Shown here one piece after another: positions 11,300 through 20,439 of a stretch of 64,000 nucleotides of DNA (positions within the stretch are counted from its first letter, which is position 1; each line of letters opens with the position of its first letter). The position numbers and the translations under genes were made by a program. This DNA comes from Aedes albopictus. Taxonomy: Eukaryota > Arthropoda > Insecta > Diptera > Culicidae. Under the pieces are notes generated by a model. It ran no database searches and was not told the origin of the DNA. It was given only the letters and a program-made list of their open reading frames with translations. The stretch covers positions 318,476,739 to 318,540,738 of the forward strand of contig NC_085137.1 in NCBI RefSeq assembly GCF_035046485.1, given 5' to 3'.

Positions 11300-11942
11300 C
11301 TAATCTAATCTAATCTCACACTAACGCAGCCATTACTTGAATGCATCCTGGAAAATGAAGACTTTCAAGTCTATCATTTTTCTTGTCTAACGGCCAGGCC
11401 AACTGCGCAGCATGTACCGCAGAGAAGATTTCAAGGGATAGAACGATTTCAACGTAGTCAATATTTGAAAACATTCTACACCTTGAAATCGAGGGGAAAG
11501 ATGGAAGCGTGGACCTCCCGTACCAAACGCTTCCAGATAATGATATAGATATTTAAACATGTTCGTATATATTAATATGATGATGTGTACGGTGATTTGC
11601 TAAAAGATATTGATTAGTGCGCCTGGAATGGTTGGTAAGATTCACTGAAAAGAGAATAAAGGATTAAGTAATAAATACTGAATATGACATAAGTGATACG
11701 CTCGTTACAGTTACTACTTTTCAAAAATGGTATTACTATGCAATAAAATTACCTGAATTCTCCTGAAAAAAAGGTTTATTAGCAATTAAAAACAAAACAT
11801 AAACATTACTAAAATGCATCACATTTTAATCTGGAATGCTACAACTTTAGGTAGCAAAACAGCGAGATTAAAATTTGATGCAATGTGGTAGATCTTACAC
11901 CGTAACGCACCGTTCTAAGGTGATCTACCCACGTTACGGGAC
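11300..11942 (-). mobile_element. 5'-truncated non-LTR retrotransposon insertion with a 22-bp target duplication
   Basis: Identical 22-bp sequences lie at 11278-11299 and 11943-11964 (beginning TGATCAAATGCAGC). Directly inside the left copy is a short (CTAAT)n tract, which reads as an (ATTAG)n tail on the - strand. That combination is what target-primed reverse transcription leaves. No coding sequence is recognisable in its 643 bp. The segment 11885-11942 (GTAGATCTTACACCGTAACG and GTGATCTACCCACGTTACGG) is repeated in diverged form at 52400-52462. Confidence 0.75.
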
Positions 11943-12382
11943 TGATCAAATGCAGCATATGTTTTGGAATTAACTGTCCTTTATCCTTCTCTGCTGATCG
12001 CTTATTTGTCGTAAGTCGATTTCAGCTGGCACGCACTCCGTGTCATTGGTATTTCGTCTCATTTTAACAGGTAAAGGTTTTAGGTTGAAACAAATTAGGT
12101 TTCTGTCCTCACCATTGCTAGTAGCAACTACGGCCAGAAGAGAAAAAATATAACATTCTGTATTAGAGAAGTACGAAGCCGTTTTATGTTGTACAAAATA
12201 AAACGTAAATTAAACAAAAATGTCCATTTACCTGTTTTAATGAAATTTGTTGTGTTAGAGAAGCATGGCTGCATATTATCTTGTTGATTCACATTATTCT
12301 CACTTCTAAAACATGCTTGTGTCCCTATTGTGGTAAATTTTGTTCAAAATTTACGTTATATGATGTTTATCTTTAATATAAC

Positions 12383-12984
12383 CGCAGACAGACGTTCAAG
12401 TTTGACTCAGAAGCTTGTGTAAAAAACATGGCCGCCACCAATTGCCAAGTGGCAATCAGCGAACAGATGGCGTTAACGGCGTTCATATTCAATCGCTGCC
12501 TCATGTGCGTTGCGACCAACAACTGTCACCATGGTCGTCTTCCAGCCGGATGGCGGGAAAAGACCGCACGTGTTGCACGCTAATAATGTTTCCACATAAT
12601 TTGTGCAGGGTAAATGACTTTTATTTAATGTCTTGAATCTTTTGCACAAATTAGCGCAGGACTCTTATAAATTATTTTACACATTATTACTTTTATGTTA
12701 CATAGATTTGCTTGAATAAAACTGCATTTGGATGAACTTCACTCGCATTGGGAAATCTTTGTGAATGTGACGCAAATGTAGGAATGATTTTGACAGTGTT
12801 TGTTTTGATTTTATTTTTCGGTGGGTGGTGAATCGGGTGGTAAGTAAGCGGCTGGAAGCACGTGGTTTCTCAAACTGTCAACTGCTCGCGACTGCACTGT
12901 GGCAATCGGTTGCCTAGGTGTCGCTAGTGAAAATTTACATAGAAAATTTGAATAAATTTGTTTGAGCTAGAACGTCTGTCTGCG
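12383..12984. mobile_element. MITE with 15-bp perfect TIRs and 7-bp target duplication
   Basis: CGCAGACAGACGTTC at 12383-12397 is the exact reverse complement of GAACGTCTGTCTGCG at 12970-12984. ATATAAC flanks both sides (12376-12382 and 12985-12991). The 602-bp interior has no transposase-like frame. It lies inside the larger TA-flanked element. Confidence 0.85.
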
Positions 12985-13256
12985 ATATAACGGTCATTTT
13001 CAAGGAAATCAGCCCAAGTTGAGCTTATTTGGAAATTTCTTACCACATCATCACTAAAATTGCTTAAATTTAGCTACCGTAGAATGAAAAACTTTTCGAA
13101 CATTTTTCTTGCGTGCCGGAGCAAACGGATTTCAGAAAACGGAAGTGTACTGCTAGCTTCTAAAAACAAACAAAAAATTTCGTCTTTATAAACCGTATGC
13201 TTTATTGAATCAGTATTATGTGGCCCTTCAATACATGCATTCAATACATGCATTCA

Positions 13257-14470
13257 GTGCACGATCACATCTCGATCGGAGTAGACGCGTTCGCTCGTAA
13301 GTGGTTTCTCGTTGCTTCATATAATCGTGTACGTTCATCTACGATCGAAATGTGCGGTGAAGCGACGGTTAAAAGCACACTGGCTTTTGTCTTCCCGGAG
13401 AATGCTGCTCAGCCAACACTTGCTGACATGGCACGTTTTATCAAAACGCTTGCCGGTGATAGAACAATGATGGAGACCGCGTATAAAATCCCGGATGAAA
13501 AATCGGTTTTTATACGATTCCGAAACGACGAAGCCATGATATTTTCGTTTGAGAATAATCCTGAGCTGATTCCGTTTCATTACACGGATGGAAAACAAGT
13601 GATGGTGCGAATGTCCGTTGCGAGTGGAAATACACGCTATGTGCGTATTTTCGACTTGCCGCCGGAGGTGTCCGATCAGAAATTAGCTTCTGTATTTTCG
13701 AAGTATGGGAAAATAAAACGCATTGTGCGTGAAAGGTTCCCATCTGAGTTTCAACTTGAAATGTACACTGGAGTGCGCGGAGTCTACATGGACATCGACC
13801 AGGAGATCCCAGAGGTGCTTTATTTTCATAACCGTAAAGGAAGGATTGTCTACGATGGACGGAAACCAAAATGCTTCTCGTGCAAATCGGACAGCCATCT
13901 TAAAAGATATTGTCCAACGCAAGAGCAACGAAAGGGAGATGGGAACAAAAAGAACTCATCATTGGTACTCGATAGCGAGAAAGAAGAGATCGCTGCTACT
14001 GGAGAGGCGTCCGAGCAGTGGAATATACAATACAATAAAAAATCGAGAAAGCAGGCGAAGAGGAATGATGTGAAGCAACACCGGTCTGTTGTTTCAGCCG
14101 TCAGCAAACCGATGCTTGAACTTACGAACGCGACCAACACTTCTGCAAGCAAAAGTGATTGCAGTCGCACCTCGGTTCCCGACATAACTTGCGTGAAGAG
14201 GAGAGTGCGTATCCCTACATACGAATGGATTAGCGATGGAAATGAACGTCAACAGCTTATCGATGAGGATACAGTCCGGATAGCAGCTGCCTGTAAGCTC
14301 ACTGTGGATCAAATAGAATTTTATCATTGATTAATTGTAAATATTTTTGTATGGTTAAGCACTTTAATGTTCAATATTTTGGATAATGTAAAAATGTACA
14401 AATGATTTTGGCTCTGTTATGCTCCTGTGGCGCCCGAGCCTTTAAAATAAACGAATAAGCAAAAAAAAAA
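13257..14470 (+). mobile_element. ORF1-only retrotransposon insertion, poly(A) tail and 14-bp target duplication
   Basis: The unit starts at GTGCACGATC, has a ~93-bp 5' UTR, one open frame (13350-14330), a 3' UTR with AATAAA near 14446 and a run of 12 A (14461-14472). AATACATGCATTCA occurs immediately before it (13243-13256) and directly at the end of the A run (14471-14484); a further near-copy sits at 13230-13242. It has no ORF2, yet both ends look intact, so it resembles half-L1-type non-autonomous elements that are mobilised by a partner's reverse transcriptase. The 3' UTR phrase TTGGCTCTGTTATG...GAGCCT also occurs in the truncated insertion at 25345-25686. Confidence 0.8.
13350..14330 (+). 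CDS. ORF1p: gag-like nucleic-acid-binding protein with one CCHC knuckle
   Basis: I start at the ATG at 13350 (MCGEATVKST, 326 residues), because the longer frame from 13218 reads out of the target-site duplication and so is not part of the element. Residues about 95-185 look like an RRM-type fold as seen in ORF1 proteins (VRIFDLPPEVSDQKLASVFS, then GKIKRIVRERF). It is followed by one zinc knuckle, CFSCKSDSHLKRYCP (CX2CX4HX4C, residues about 215-229), and a basic, Ser/Thr-rich tail. The known role of this family is to coat the element RNA and act as a chaperone in reverse transcription. A relative beginning with the same MCG and ending in another CCHC knuckle interrupts the copia element at 59814-60788. 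The frame has no stops or frameshifts, unusual for this neighbourhood. Which ORF2-bearing family it belongs to is not decided. Confidence 0.75.
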   Translation: MCGEATVKSTLAFVFPENAAQPTLADMARFIKTLAGDRTMMETAYKIPDEKSVFIRFRNDEAMIFSFENNPELIPFHYTDGKQVMVRMSVASGNTRYVRIFDLPPEVSDQKLASVFSKYGKIKRIVRERFPSEFQLEMYTGVRGVYMDIDQEIPEVLYFHNRKGRIVYDGRKPKCFSCKSDSHLKRYCPTQEQRKGDGNKKNSSLVLDSEKEEIAATGEASEQWNIQYNKKSRKQAKRNDVKQHRSVVSAVSKPMLELTNATNTSASKSDCSRTSVPDITCVKRRVRIPTYEWISDGNERQQLIDEDTVRIAAACKLTVDQIEFYH

Positions 14471-14735
14471 AATACATGCATTCATTTTGAAAATATGAAT
14501 AACAGATGTGAAATAAAATTATAATTTCTAAATTTGTATTTTGTATGAGAACTTATTGGACACGGTCTAGATCCGGCTTAATACCATTTTAACGGCTTAA
14601 TGGTTACTTGAGTTGGGTTGGCATTGTTTTTATACATTGATATTCCTAAGTCCACAATATTTGTCATAGATTTTAAAAGTACATTGAAAATAATAGCTAT
14701 TCATAATGTTAACTCAAAAGTGATAACCGATATTG

Positions 14736-14815
14736 TCTCTCTCTCTCTTCTTGGCGTAACGTCCTCATTGGGACAAAGCCTGCTTCTCAGCTTAGTGTTA
14801 TATGAGCACTTCCGA
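14736..14815 (-). mobile_element. 3' fragment of a Feilai-like SINE
   Basis: A (CT)n run followed by TCTTGGCGTAACGTCCTCAT and CTTAGTGTTATATGAGCACTT is the reverse complement of the 3' end of the full copy at 39011-39298. The tRNA-like half is missing. Confidence 0.75.
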
Positions 14816-15606
14816 TAATGTATATAGAGTTTGTTGCTATGAACAAATTTGACGAAAATTAATAAATTACCGAAAAATTTTAGAAACTACTACTTTGGTT
14901 TGGGAACTTTCAAGTTTCGTTTAATACACGATATGCATGCTACGGTTGCCCTAATTAAGCTACCTCTCTATTCCCGGAGAACCATTCCCCTTGCTCTGCT
15001 CCCGTTTCCCATCCAAGGAAAATCAAGCGATAAAGTTCACGGTCAAGTGTGTAATGAAATGGAATCGATGCAATCCCGCCGGCTGCTGATGCCGATGATG
15101 ATGGTGGTACGGTGGTTAGAGCTAAAAAGAGCTTAGCTTTGGAGGACCGTCAGTAGTATAGTTAGAGCTCCCAAATCCACAAGCCTGGCTGGCTGTTTAT
15201 GGAAATGTTTGTTATGCAATCCATACGTGAAAATCGGTGGGCAGAATGGCCGTGAATATTTCGATGGCGCTCTTGAACTGAGTGGGATATATCCATTAAT
15301 TCCTTCAGGGCGATAATGTTTTACGTATCGGTCGGAGTTTTTTTTATAGATGTGTTTATGGTTTATCCTTCAGTATTAGAAATAGAAAACGAGAGTATGT
15401 TTGTAACAAAATCAGCATAAAATTAATTTTTAAATTTTATGATCAAATAAACTGAAAGTTTAGTGATTATCTGAAAACTCAAAATTGTAACAAAAAATAA
15501 AAATATCTTAAGAATTTTCAAATTACATTTCTAAAAAATAACTGAAAATTTGCAAGTGTATCATTAGGGAATGAGGAGCGTACTTTATGTGGATGGTAAG
15601 GGTATG
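14816..15606. other. No gene recognised
   Basis: One 95-codon frame (14849-15136) has no recognisable domain and no supporting splice or promoter context. No repeat that I can name. Confidence 0.4.
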
Positions 15607-15820
15607 TACACACTTAATTTGGAATACCGTGTTCGGTAATTTTTTGACGAAAATAGAACAGCAGTATACAGCTATACTGCATTGTTTACCTTTTGCACCA
15701 GGTTTTGACAGTTGGTGTACTGAGCCTCAGTAAATTCGATTACCGAAGCTACCGAAATAGTGCTGCTGTTCTATTTTCGTCAAAAAAGTGCTGAACAGGC
15801 AATTCAGGATTGAGTGTGTA
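15607..15820. mobile_element. Palindromic MITE with ~60-bp TIRs, TA-flanked
   Basis: The left arm (TACACACTTAATTTGG ... TTTTTTGACGAAAATAGAAC) pairs with the right arm (GTTCTATTTTCGTCAAAAAA ... GAGTGTGTA). The match is perfect over at least 23 bp near the inner ends and looser outside. TA is present at both borders. No coding content. It abuts a truncated SINE on the right. Confidence 0.75.
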
Positions 15821-15828
15821 TATATTTG

Positions 15829-15977
15829 TCACGCTGAGGACCTGGGAAAGAATTCCATTTGCGTCAAACTCACAAAACGTGGGTTCTTCTTTCGGAAAGA
15901 AAAAGTAGAAAGTAAATCTGTGGGTCCGGAGATAAACTAGCCTAGAGTTTGAAACCTGTTTAGTCAATGAAAAAAAA
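15829..15977 (+). mobile_element. 5'-truncated tRNA-derived SINE (family 1)
   Basis: Begins within the tRNA-like part at CACGCTGAGGACCTGGGA, keeps AACTCACAAAACGTGGGTTC and GGGTCCGGAGATAAACTAGC, and ends in an A-rich tail. Same family as 9451-9626; the left part was lost or replaced next to the MITE at 15607-15820. Confidence 0.7.
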
Positions 15978-16351
15978 TCACATAAGTAGGGTACCGAGCC
16001 ACTTGGGCAGAGGTTGGTGTTTTGGACAATTCTTCGCTATATCTTAGTTAATTAAAAACCAGTTGACTTGAATTTTAGTACACGACTAGATACTATACGT
16101 AGCACATTGCGTTCCATAGTATCATTTGGATCAAAATTGACTGATTTATAGCCGGAAAGTGCTCAAAACACAAGCCCTACCGAGATGGTTCCACTTCCCT
16201 ATGTGAATGAACCCCCCGGGGCTGAACATTTTTATGGTGTAGAAAAATAATAGGGATACTTATGCCCAGTTTCCATATAAATTTAAATATTGTCTGTCAA
16301 TTTTAGTCTTCACCTTAACAAAACAGTCTATAAATCTAAAGCGATAAACAT

Positions 16352-16374
16352 NNNNNNNNNNNNNNNNNNNNNNN
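16352..16374. other. Assembly gap (23 N)
   Basis: Run of N in the sequence. About 360 bp before it, from 15978, hold nothing I can name. Confidence 1.
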
Positions 16375-16429
16375 GAGGACGGCAACCAATGCACTATTCT
16401 TGAAGCATTGAACTGATTAGACTGATTGT

Positions 16430-16647
16430 GGGCTTCGTGGCCGAGCGGTTAGCGGCGGCAGTCGTTTAGGTGTCTCGTAAGCCTCGGAGTGTGGGTTCGA
16501 TTCCCGCTCCAGTCGGGGAAAACTTTTCGTCGAACGGAAAATTCTCCACTGGACCACTGGGTGTTATATGTGTTGTCCGTTGTCGAATGTTTGTAATGTT
16601 CAGTCTGTAGAGGCCGCAAGGTCGAAGACGGTGTAATTGTCTTTTAA
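16430..16647 (+). mobile_element. tRNA-derived SINE (family 2, type II tRNA-like head)
   Basis: Box A TGGCCGAGCGG (16438-16448) and box B GGTTCGATTCC (16494-16504) match RNA polymerase III promoter consensus closely, and the spacing with an extra stem of the variable-arm kind recalls tRNA-Ser/Leu. The head is followed by a non-tRNA body (AACTTTTCGTCGAACGGAAA ... GAGGCCGCAAGGTCGAAGAC), so this is a SINE rather than a tRNA gene. Confidence 0.75.
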
Positions 16648-16699
16648 GGGTCTGTTCAATAGTAAATCAATGCAGTCACTTTGTGATAGGTTTCCGAAA

Positions 16700-17060
16700 C
16701 TGCAGATATTCAGGAAGCTGGAAAATGGTGAAGCGACAATCTGGAAAGAGCGTCCAACTCTGGGTCACACAAGTTCCTACCTCATGCTTTCATGAAACAG
16801 TGGCAATAACAGCGCAAGAGAGTGACGAATGAAAAGAACGCCGCCAGACGTCGAGTGGCCGGTACCCGTCTAAACGGAAAAACCGTCGCAGCAAGAAACG
16901 GCAGCACGAAAAGAGAGTGATTACTGAAGCGCAGGACAGCATGGATCGGAACGATATGCGGAGGTTTTATGCAACTGTCAACTGTGCCCACTATGTGCAA
17001 TGACCGGGCAGGAAATTGGATGACAGACAAAAAATCGACGGATCAGATGTTCAACCTGCG
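16700..17060 (+). pseudogene. RTE-like retrotransposon remnant, region before the reverse transcriptase
   Basis: In one frame KRQHEKRVITEAQDSMDRND is followed directly by MRRFYATVN, then after a frameshift CNDRAGNW(L/M)TDK. This succession is the linker that precedes the reverse transcriptase in RTE-like mosquito elements (usually ...MDRNDMRKFYATVNG...). Only about 100 codons survive, with a stop in between. It belongs to the same kind of element as 7930-8890. Confidence 0.65.
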
Positions 17061-18511
17061 AAAAATCTAAGACAAAATTCGAAAGTACAACTTGCAGACT
17101 CATTACACTAGTTTACAAAATAAATCGAAAGTCGTTATTTTCTGTCAACGACTAAAATTGTTGAAGCACAAATTAGCGCTTATTTCGAAAACGTGCTTCA
17201 AAATATTTTAAGTAGAACAGTTTTAAAGTTTTAGCTCAATATTTAGTTTTACAACTTTTTAAAATATGGAATTAACTTAAATTCAAATATCTTGCGTTTT
17301 GTTCAACCAATTTCAAATTTTTTACCATAAATAAAGATCTGAATATAATACCATTCGATCATCTGAATGCAGGATTTGCGTCAGATTGATGCAATTCAAG
17401 ATATTGGCGAGTTTTAGGGACAATCTCCTTAAATTTTAGCAAAATTACCAAAAATATATGAAGAAATGCATTTATTTTTTTTCAATAAGAAAAAAAAACA
17501 ATTCAAAAATTCTTTCACATTGTTTATTTGACATATCACATGTAGGCGAGTTAGCTAAATCGGAGCATTGGTTACGGAAAATGAGGTGTGTGAAGTGAGC
17601 GTCTTTGCTTAAAAATAGAACAAAAATCGATTTCAAATCATCAATTTCAATTGATCATCAATGGTAAGCTGAAAAAAAAAATCTGCTCTACTGTATTTTT
17701 TCCCTTCGCGTTTTCGAACTCCGGCCATGATTGTACACCAAAAATGATCATCAGCTTACCGAGTTCAAAAATACCGTAAACTAGTGTTATCTGTGTATTG
17801 ATTTTAAAGCAGCAAATGATTCAGTGAAAATAAATTAGCTTTGACAGATAATGTCAGAACATGGTGTTATGGCGAAACGGATTAGGCTGATACACGCAAC
17901 GCTGGGTGGATCAGAATCGAGTATTCGAATTGAAAACGAAGTGTCCACTTTGTTTGTGAACTGAATGGATTGAAACTCTTATTTATTTATTTATTTAGAT
18001 TGAAACTCTTACAAAGTATTGTTTAACATTACACTCGAAAAAGCGATTGGATGGTCTGGCGTGCAGAGGAAAGGTGCTATCAGTACACATACAGTCATAA
18101 ATATTATTTGGCTTTGCAACTACGACGAAGTACATGATTGCAGGTAGATATCGGGGCAGGTCTATTGGGCTTGATTTAAAGGGATGTGTTTGAAATCGTT
18201 GAGGAATTGGTGTTTATACGAACACTTGTGACATGTAACAATGGCGTTCCCGTGATGTTTGTTTGACGTTTGCGTGAAATTAGTGACATAGAGGTTTGAA
18301 GCACCGGGCTAACGATAAAAAATCATAGGTTCGAATCCTATCACAACAATTGATCATTTTTTCACAAATTTATCTCTCAATTTGTCAATAGAACGCATTT
18401 CAAAACGACTTCAAATGCTTTAAGTTTTTAAGTCTATTTCAGACATACTGGCCGACTGGTATAACCATAAAAAGGACAATAAATTAATTGTGAAAAGGCG
18501 TATTGCATCTG
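17061..18511. other. No gene; dispersed repeat and weak tRNA-like segments
   Basis: 17390-17730 is the inverted counterpart of 1815-2040. At 18296-18350 GGTTCGAATCC sits downstream of AGCACCGGGCTAACG, a box-B-like and weak box-A-like pair that could be a SINE or tRNA remnant; I cannot fold it into a full cloverleaf. Short (ATTT)n at 17982. Confidence 0.4.
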
Positions 18512-18530
18512 ATAATAGGTGGCTTAAATG

Positions 18531-20165
18531 TAATTGTAATTGTAATTGTAATTGTAATTATAATTGCTCAGTCCACACCCTGGCCGACAACTGTCAGCCC
18601 ATCTGCTTGTAGGCAGATGTGGACCTACTAAGCCTCCCCCGTTAACATGTCCTACACCGAATTAGCACACCGGGATCTTCCACAGGCAGGCGCTGGCGTT
18701 ACCAGTCCCAACAAGTGTCAGATACATTAAATAGATGGGGTAGAGGATATAGGAAGATGTGGGAATAGGATGGGAAGAGGTAGAAAATGAAGAGATAGTA
18801 GAGAGGTTTCGATTTTGTTGCTAAAACGAGAAAAAGAAAGAATGATAAAGAACATTAGCGATATGTTCATAGATTATGATTTGGTCGATAATTTCTCATC
18901 TATTTTGTTTCCATATCGTTGCATCGGTGACCATTTTCATCGCCTTTCTAGTTTTTGTTAGGGCCATCTCGCGTTTTTTCGTCATGTCCTCTTTGCCGGT
19001 TGGCGACGTTCGGGATGTAAGTAGAAAAGCATGCATTTAATATGATTAGTACGACAGTAATTGTGATTGCTCAGTACTTCCAGCCCATTTGTCCGCAGTA
19101 CATATCAGGCATCCCGTTTTAACAAGTCCTACACAGAATTAGAAACCCGAATCTCCCACAGACAGTCCTAACTAGTGTCAGATAAGTTCAATTGAGGATA
19201 GGAAGCGACGAAATGAGAAGACAGTAGAGAAGGTTTGGTACATTGGTAGCTGTGTTCATGTGATGTTTGTCTGACATTGAAAAACTATTTTCCGTAGGTG
19301 TTTAACTCTCTACCCCAAATTTAATACCGGAAAAATATCTGATCAGATGTATAGTTTGGCAATTCTATGTCCATACATCTTTTATTAAGAAGGAATAATG
19401 TTTTTTACTGTTATAAAATAATTCCGTTAAAGGGCAGCTAATGCATTGTAATCCAGAATAAACCTACAGAAAATGTCCCAATAAAAAGTTAACACTAAAT
19501 CAACTAACTACACAAACTAAAAAGTGTTATTATATTTTACCAATGATTTCATCCTAATCTTGACCCTAACATAGTTATGCGCTTAGTTGGACAATGACCA
19601 AAAATAGTGTTGTTTCGACAATAGTCACATACTATGCCCTACGACATTGACGATTCTATTGTCTATGGCTCACCTATTTAGCGCCACCCAGCAGGGACTT
19701 GGTCTGGTACCCAATTCAGTATATCCGCTCCACGTAATGTACCGTACCTCTTTCGATTTGTGATATATTACGCGGAACATTACTCTCTTCATTCGGATAG
19801 CGGCTATGTAACCCATTGGATTAAAAGCCTCCATCCAACATGAAGCGATTAATCGGAGACTGAAGACTCTATACCAAATTTGGCTCAGAGACAGGTAATC
19901 AGTGAAGTCAGTTTTTCTCGTCTGTCAGAGACGATTGATACGTATTAAGACAAACTTTCCACTGCATCTGCCAGCAATAATCGGTGATCGATCAACATTT
20001 CGAGTACCTTGGGGTAGGTACTCGAAATGTTGATCGATCACCGAAGAATGCCAAGGATTACCGCTCATGCTTTACAATACAGTTGGAAAAACTAGAGCAA
20101 CACCTGGCCACAATGATGCATAAAGCACTAAAGCGGACCGGAAGTGTCGGTGAGCCAGCCCCACC
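18531..20165 (-). mobile_element. Non-LTR retrotransposon insertion with (CAATTA)n tail and 19-bp target duplication
   Basis: ATAATAGGTGGCTTAAATG occurs at 18512-18530 and again at 20166-20184. Just inside the left copy is (TAATTG)n (18531-18567), which is a (CAATTA)n tail when read on the - strand. The 1.6-kb interior has no long frame. It contains two diverged copies of one segment (about 18568-18810 and 19070-19240, both with GTCCTACAC(C/A)GAATTAG and AGTGTCAGATA), so the element or its 3' end is partly duplicated. A perfect hairpin lies at 19982-20043. Confidence 0.75.
19982..20043. repeat. Perfect 27-bp hairpin with 8-bp loop
   Basis: The arm beginning CGGTGATCGATCAACATT at 19982-20008 is repeated exactly as its reverse complement at 20017-20043; the loop is TTGGGGTA. 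It lies about 120 bp from the 5' end of the retrotransposon insertion and may mark an inversion junction. Confidence 0.95.
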
Positions 20166-20439
20166 ATAATAGGTGGCTTAAATGGACCCAAAATTGCAAC
20201 TTTTAGAAGCCGCTGATGTGGAAAAGCATCAAATACCTATTTCAATGTAAAAAATGACAAGGAATCAAATGGTGGTGGTCTCGTTTTGTGCAGACCACGG
20301 GAAAGGTCCCATTTCGCCCCATTTTGCCCTTTTTTGCACTATTTTAATGCATAACATAACAAAGTAGCAAAGATAAACCTCTGCCGCCGACATATAACCC
20401 GGGAAAACGTTAAATACTATAGTAGATGTTGTTCTCAAT

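Larger units (their letters stand above)
11175..14567. mobile_element. TA-flanked long-TIR element (Tc1/mariner type), host of three nested insertions
   Basis: The ends are inverted repeats: ACCGTGTCCAATAAGTTCTC at 11176 and its reverse complement ending at 14566, with similarity continuing about 90 bp inward (both arms later contain CA(C)ATCTGT). A TA dinucleotide flanks each end (11173-11174, 14568-14569), as expected for Tc1/mariner insertions. Removing three inner insertions (11300-11942, 12383-12984, 13257-14470, with their target duplications) leaves roughly 900 bp. I found no transposase frame in the remainder, so this copy is non-autonomous or badly decayed. Confidence 0.7.

Noticed and set aside
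13218..13349. Extension of ORF1 to the ATG at 13218
   Set aside because: This part is target-site duplication and 5' UTR of the insertion; the ATG at 13350 starts the MCG... protein shared with the ORF1 at 59814-60788.
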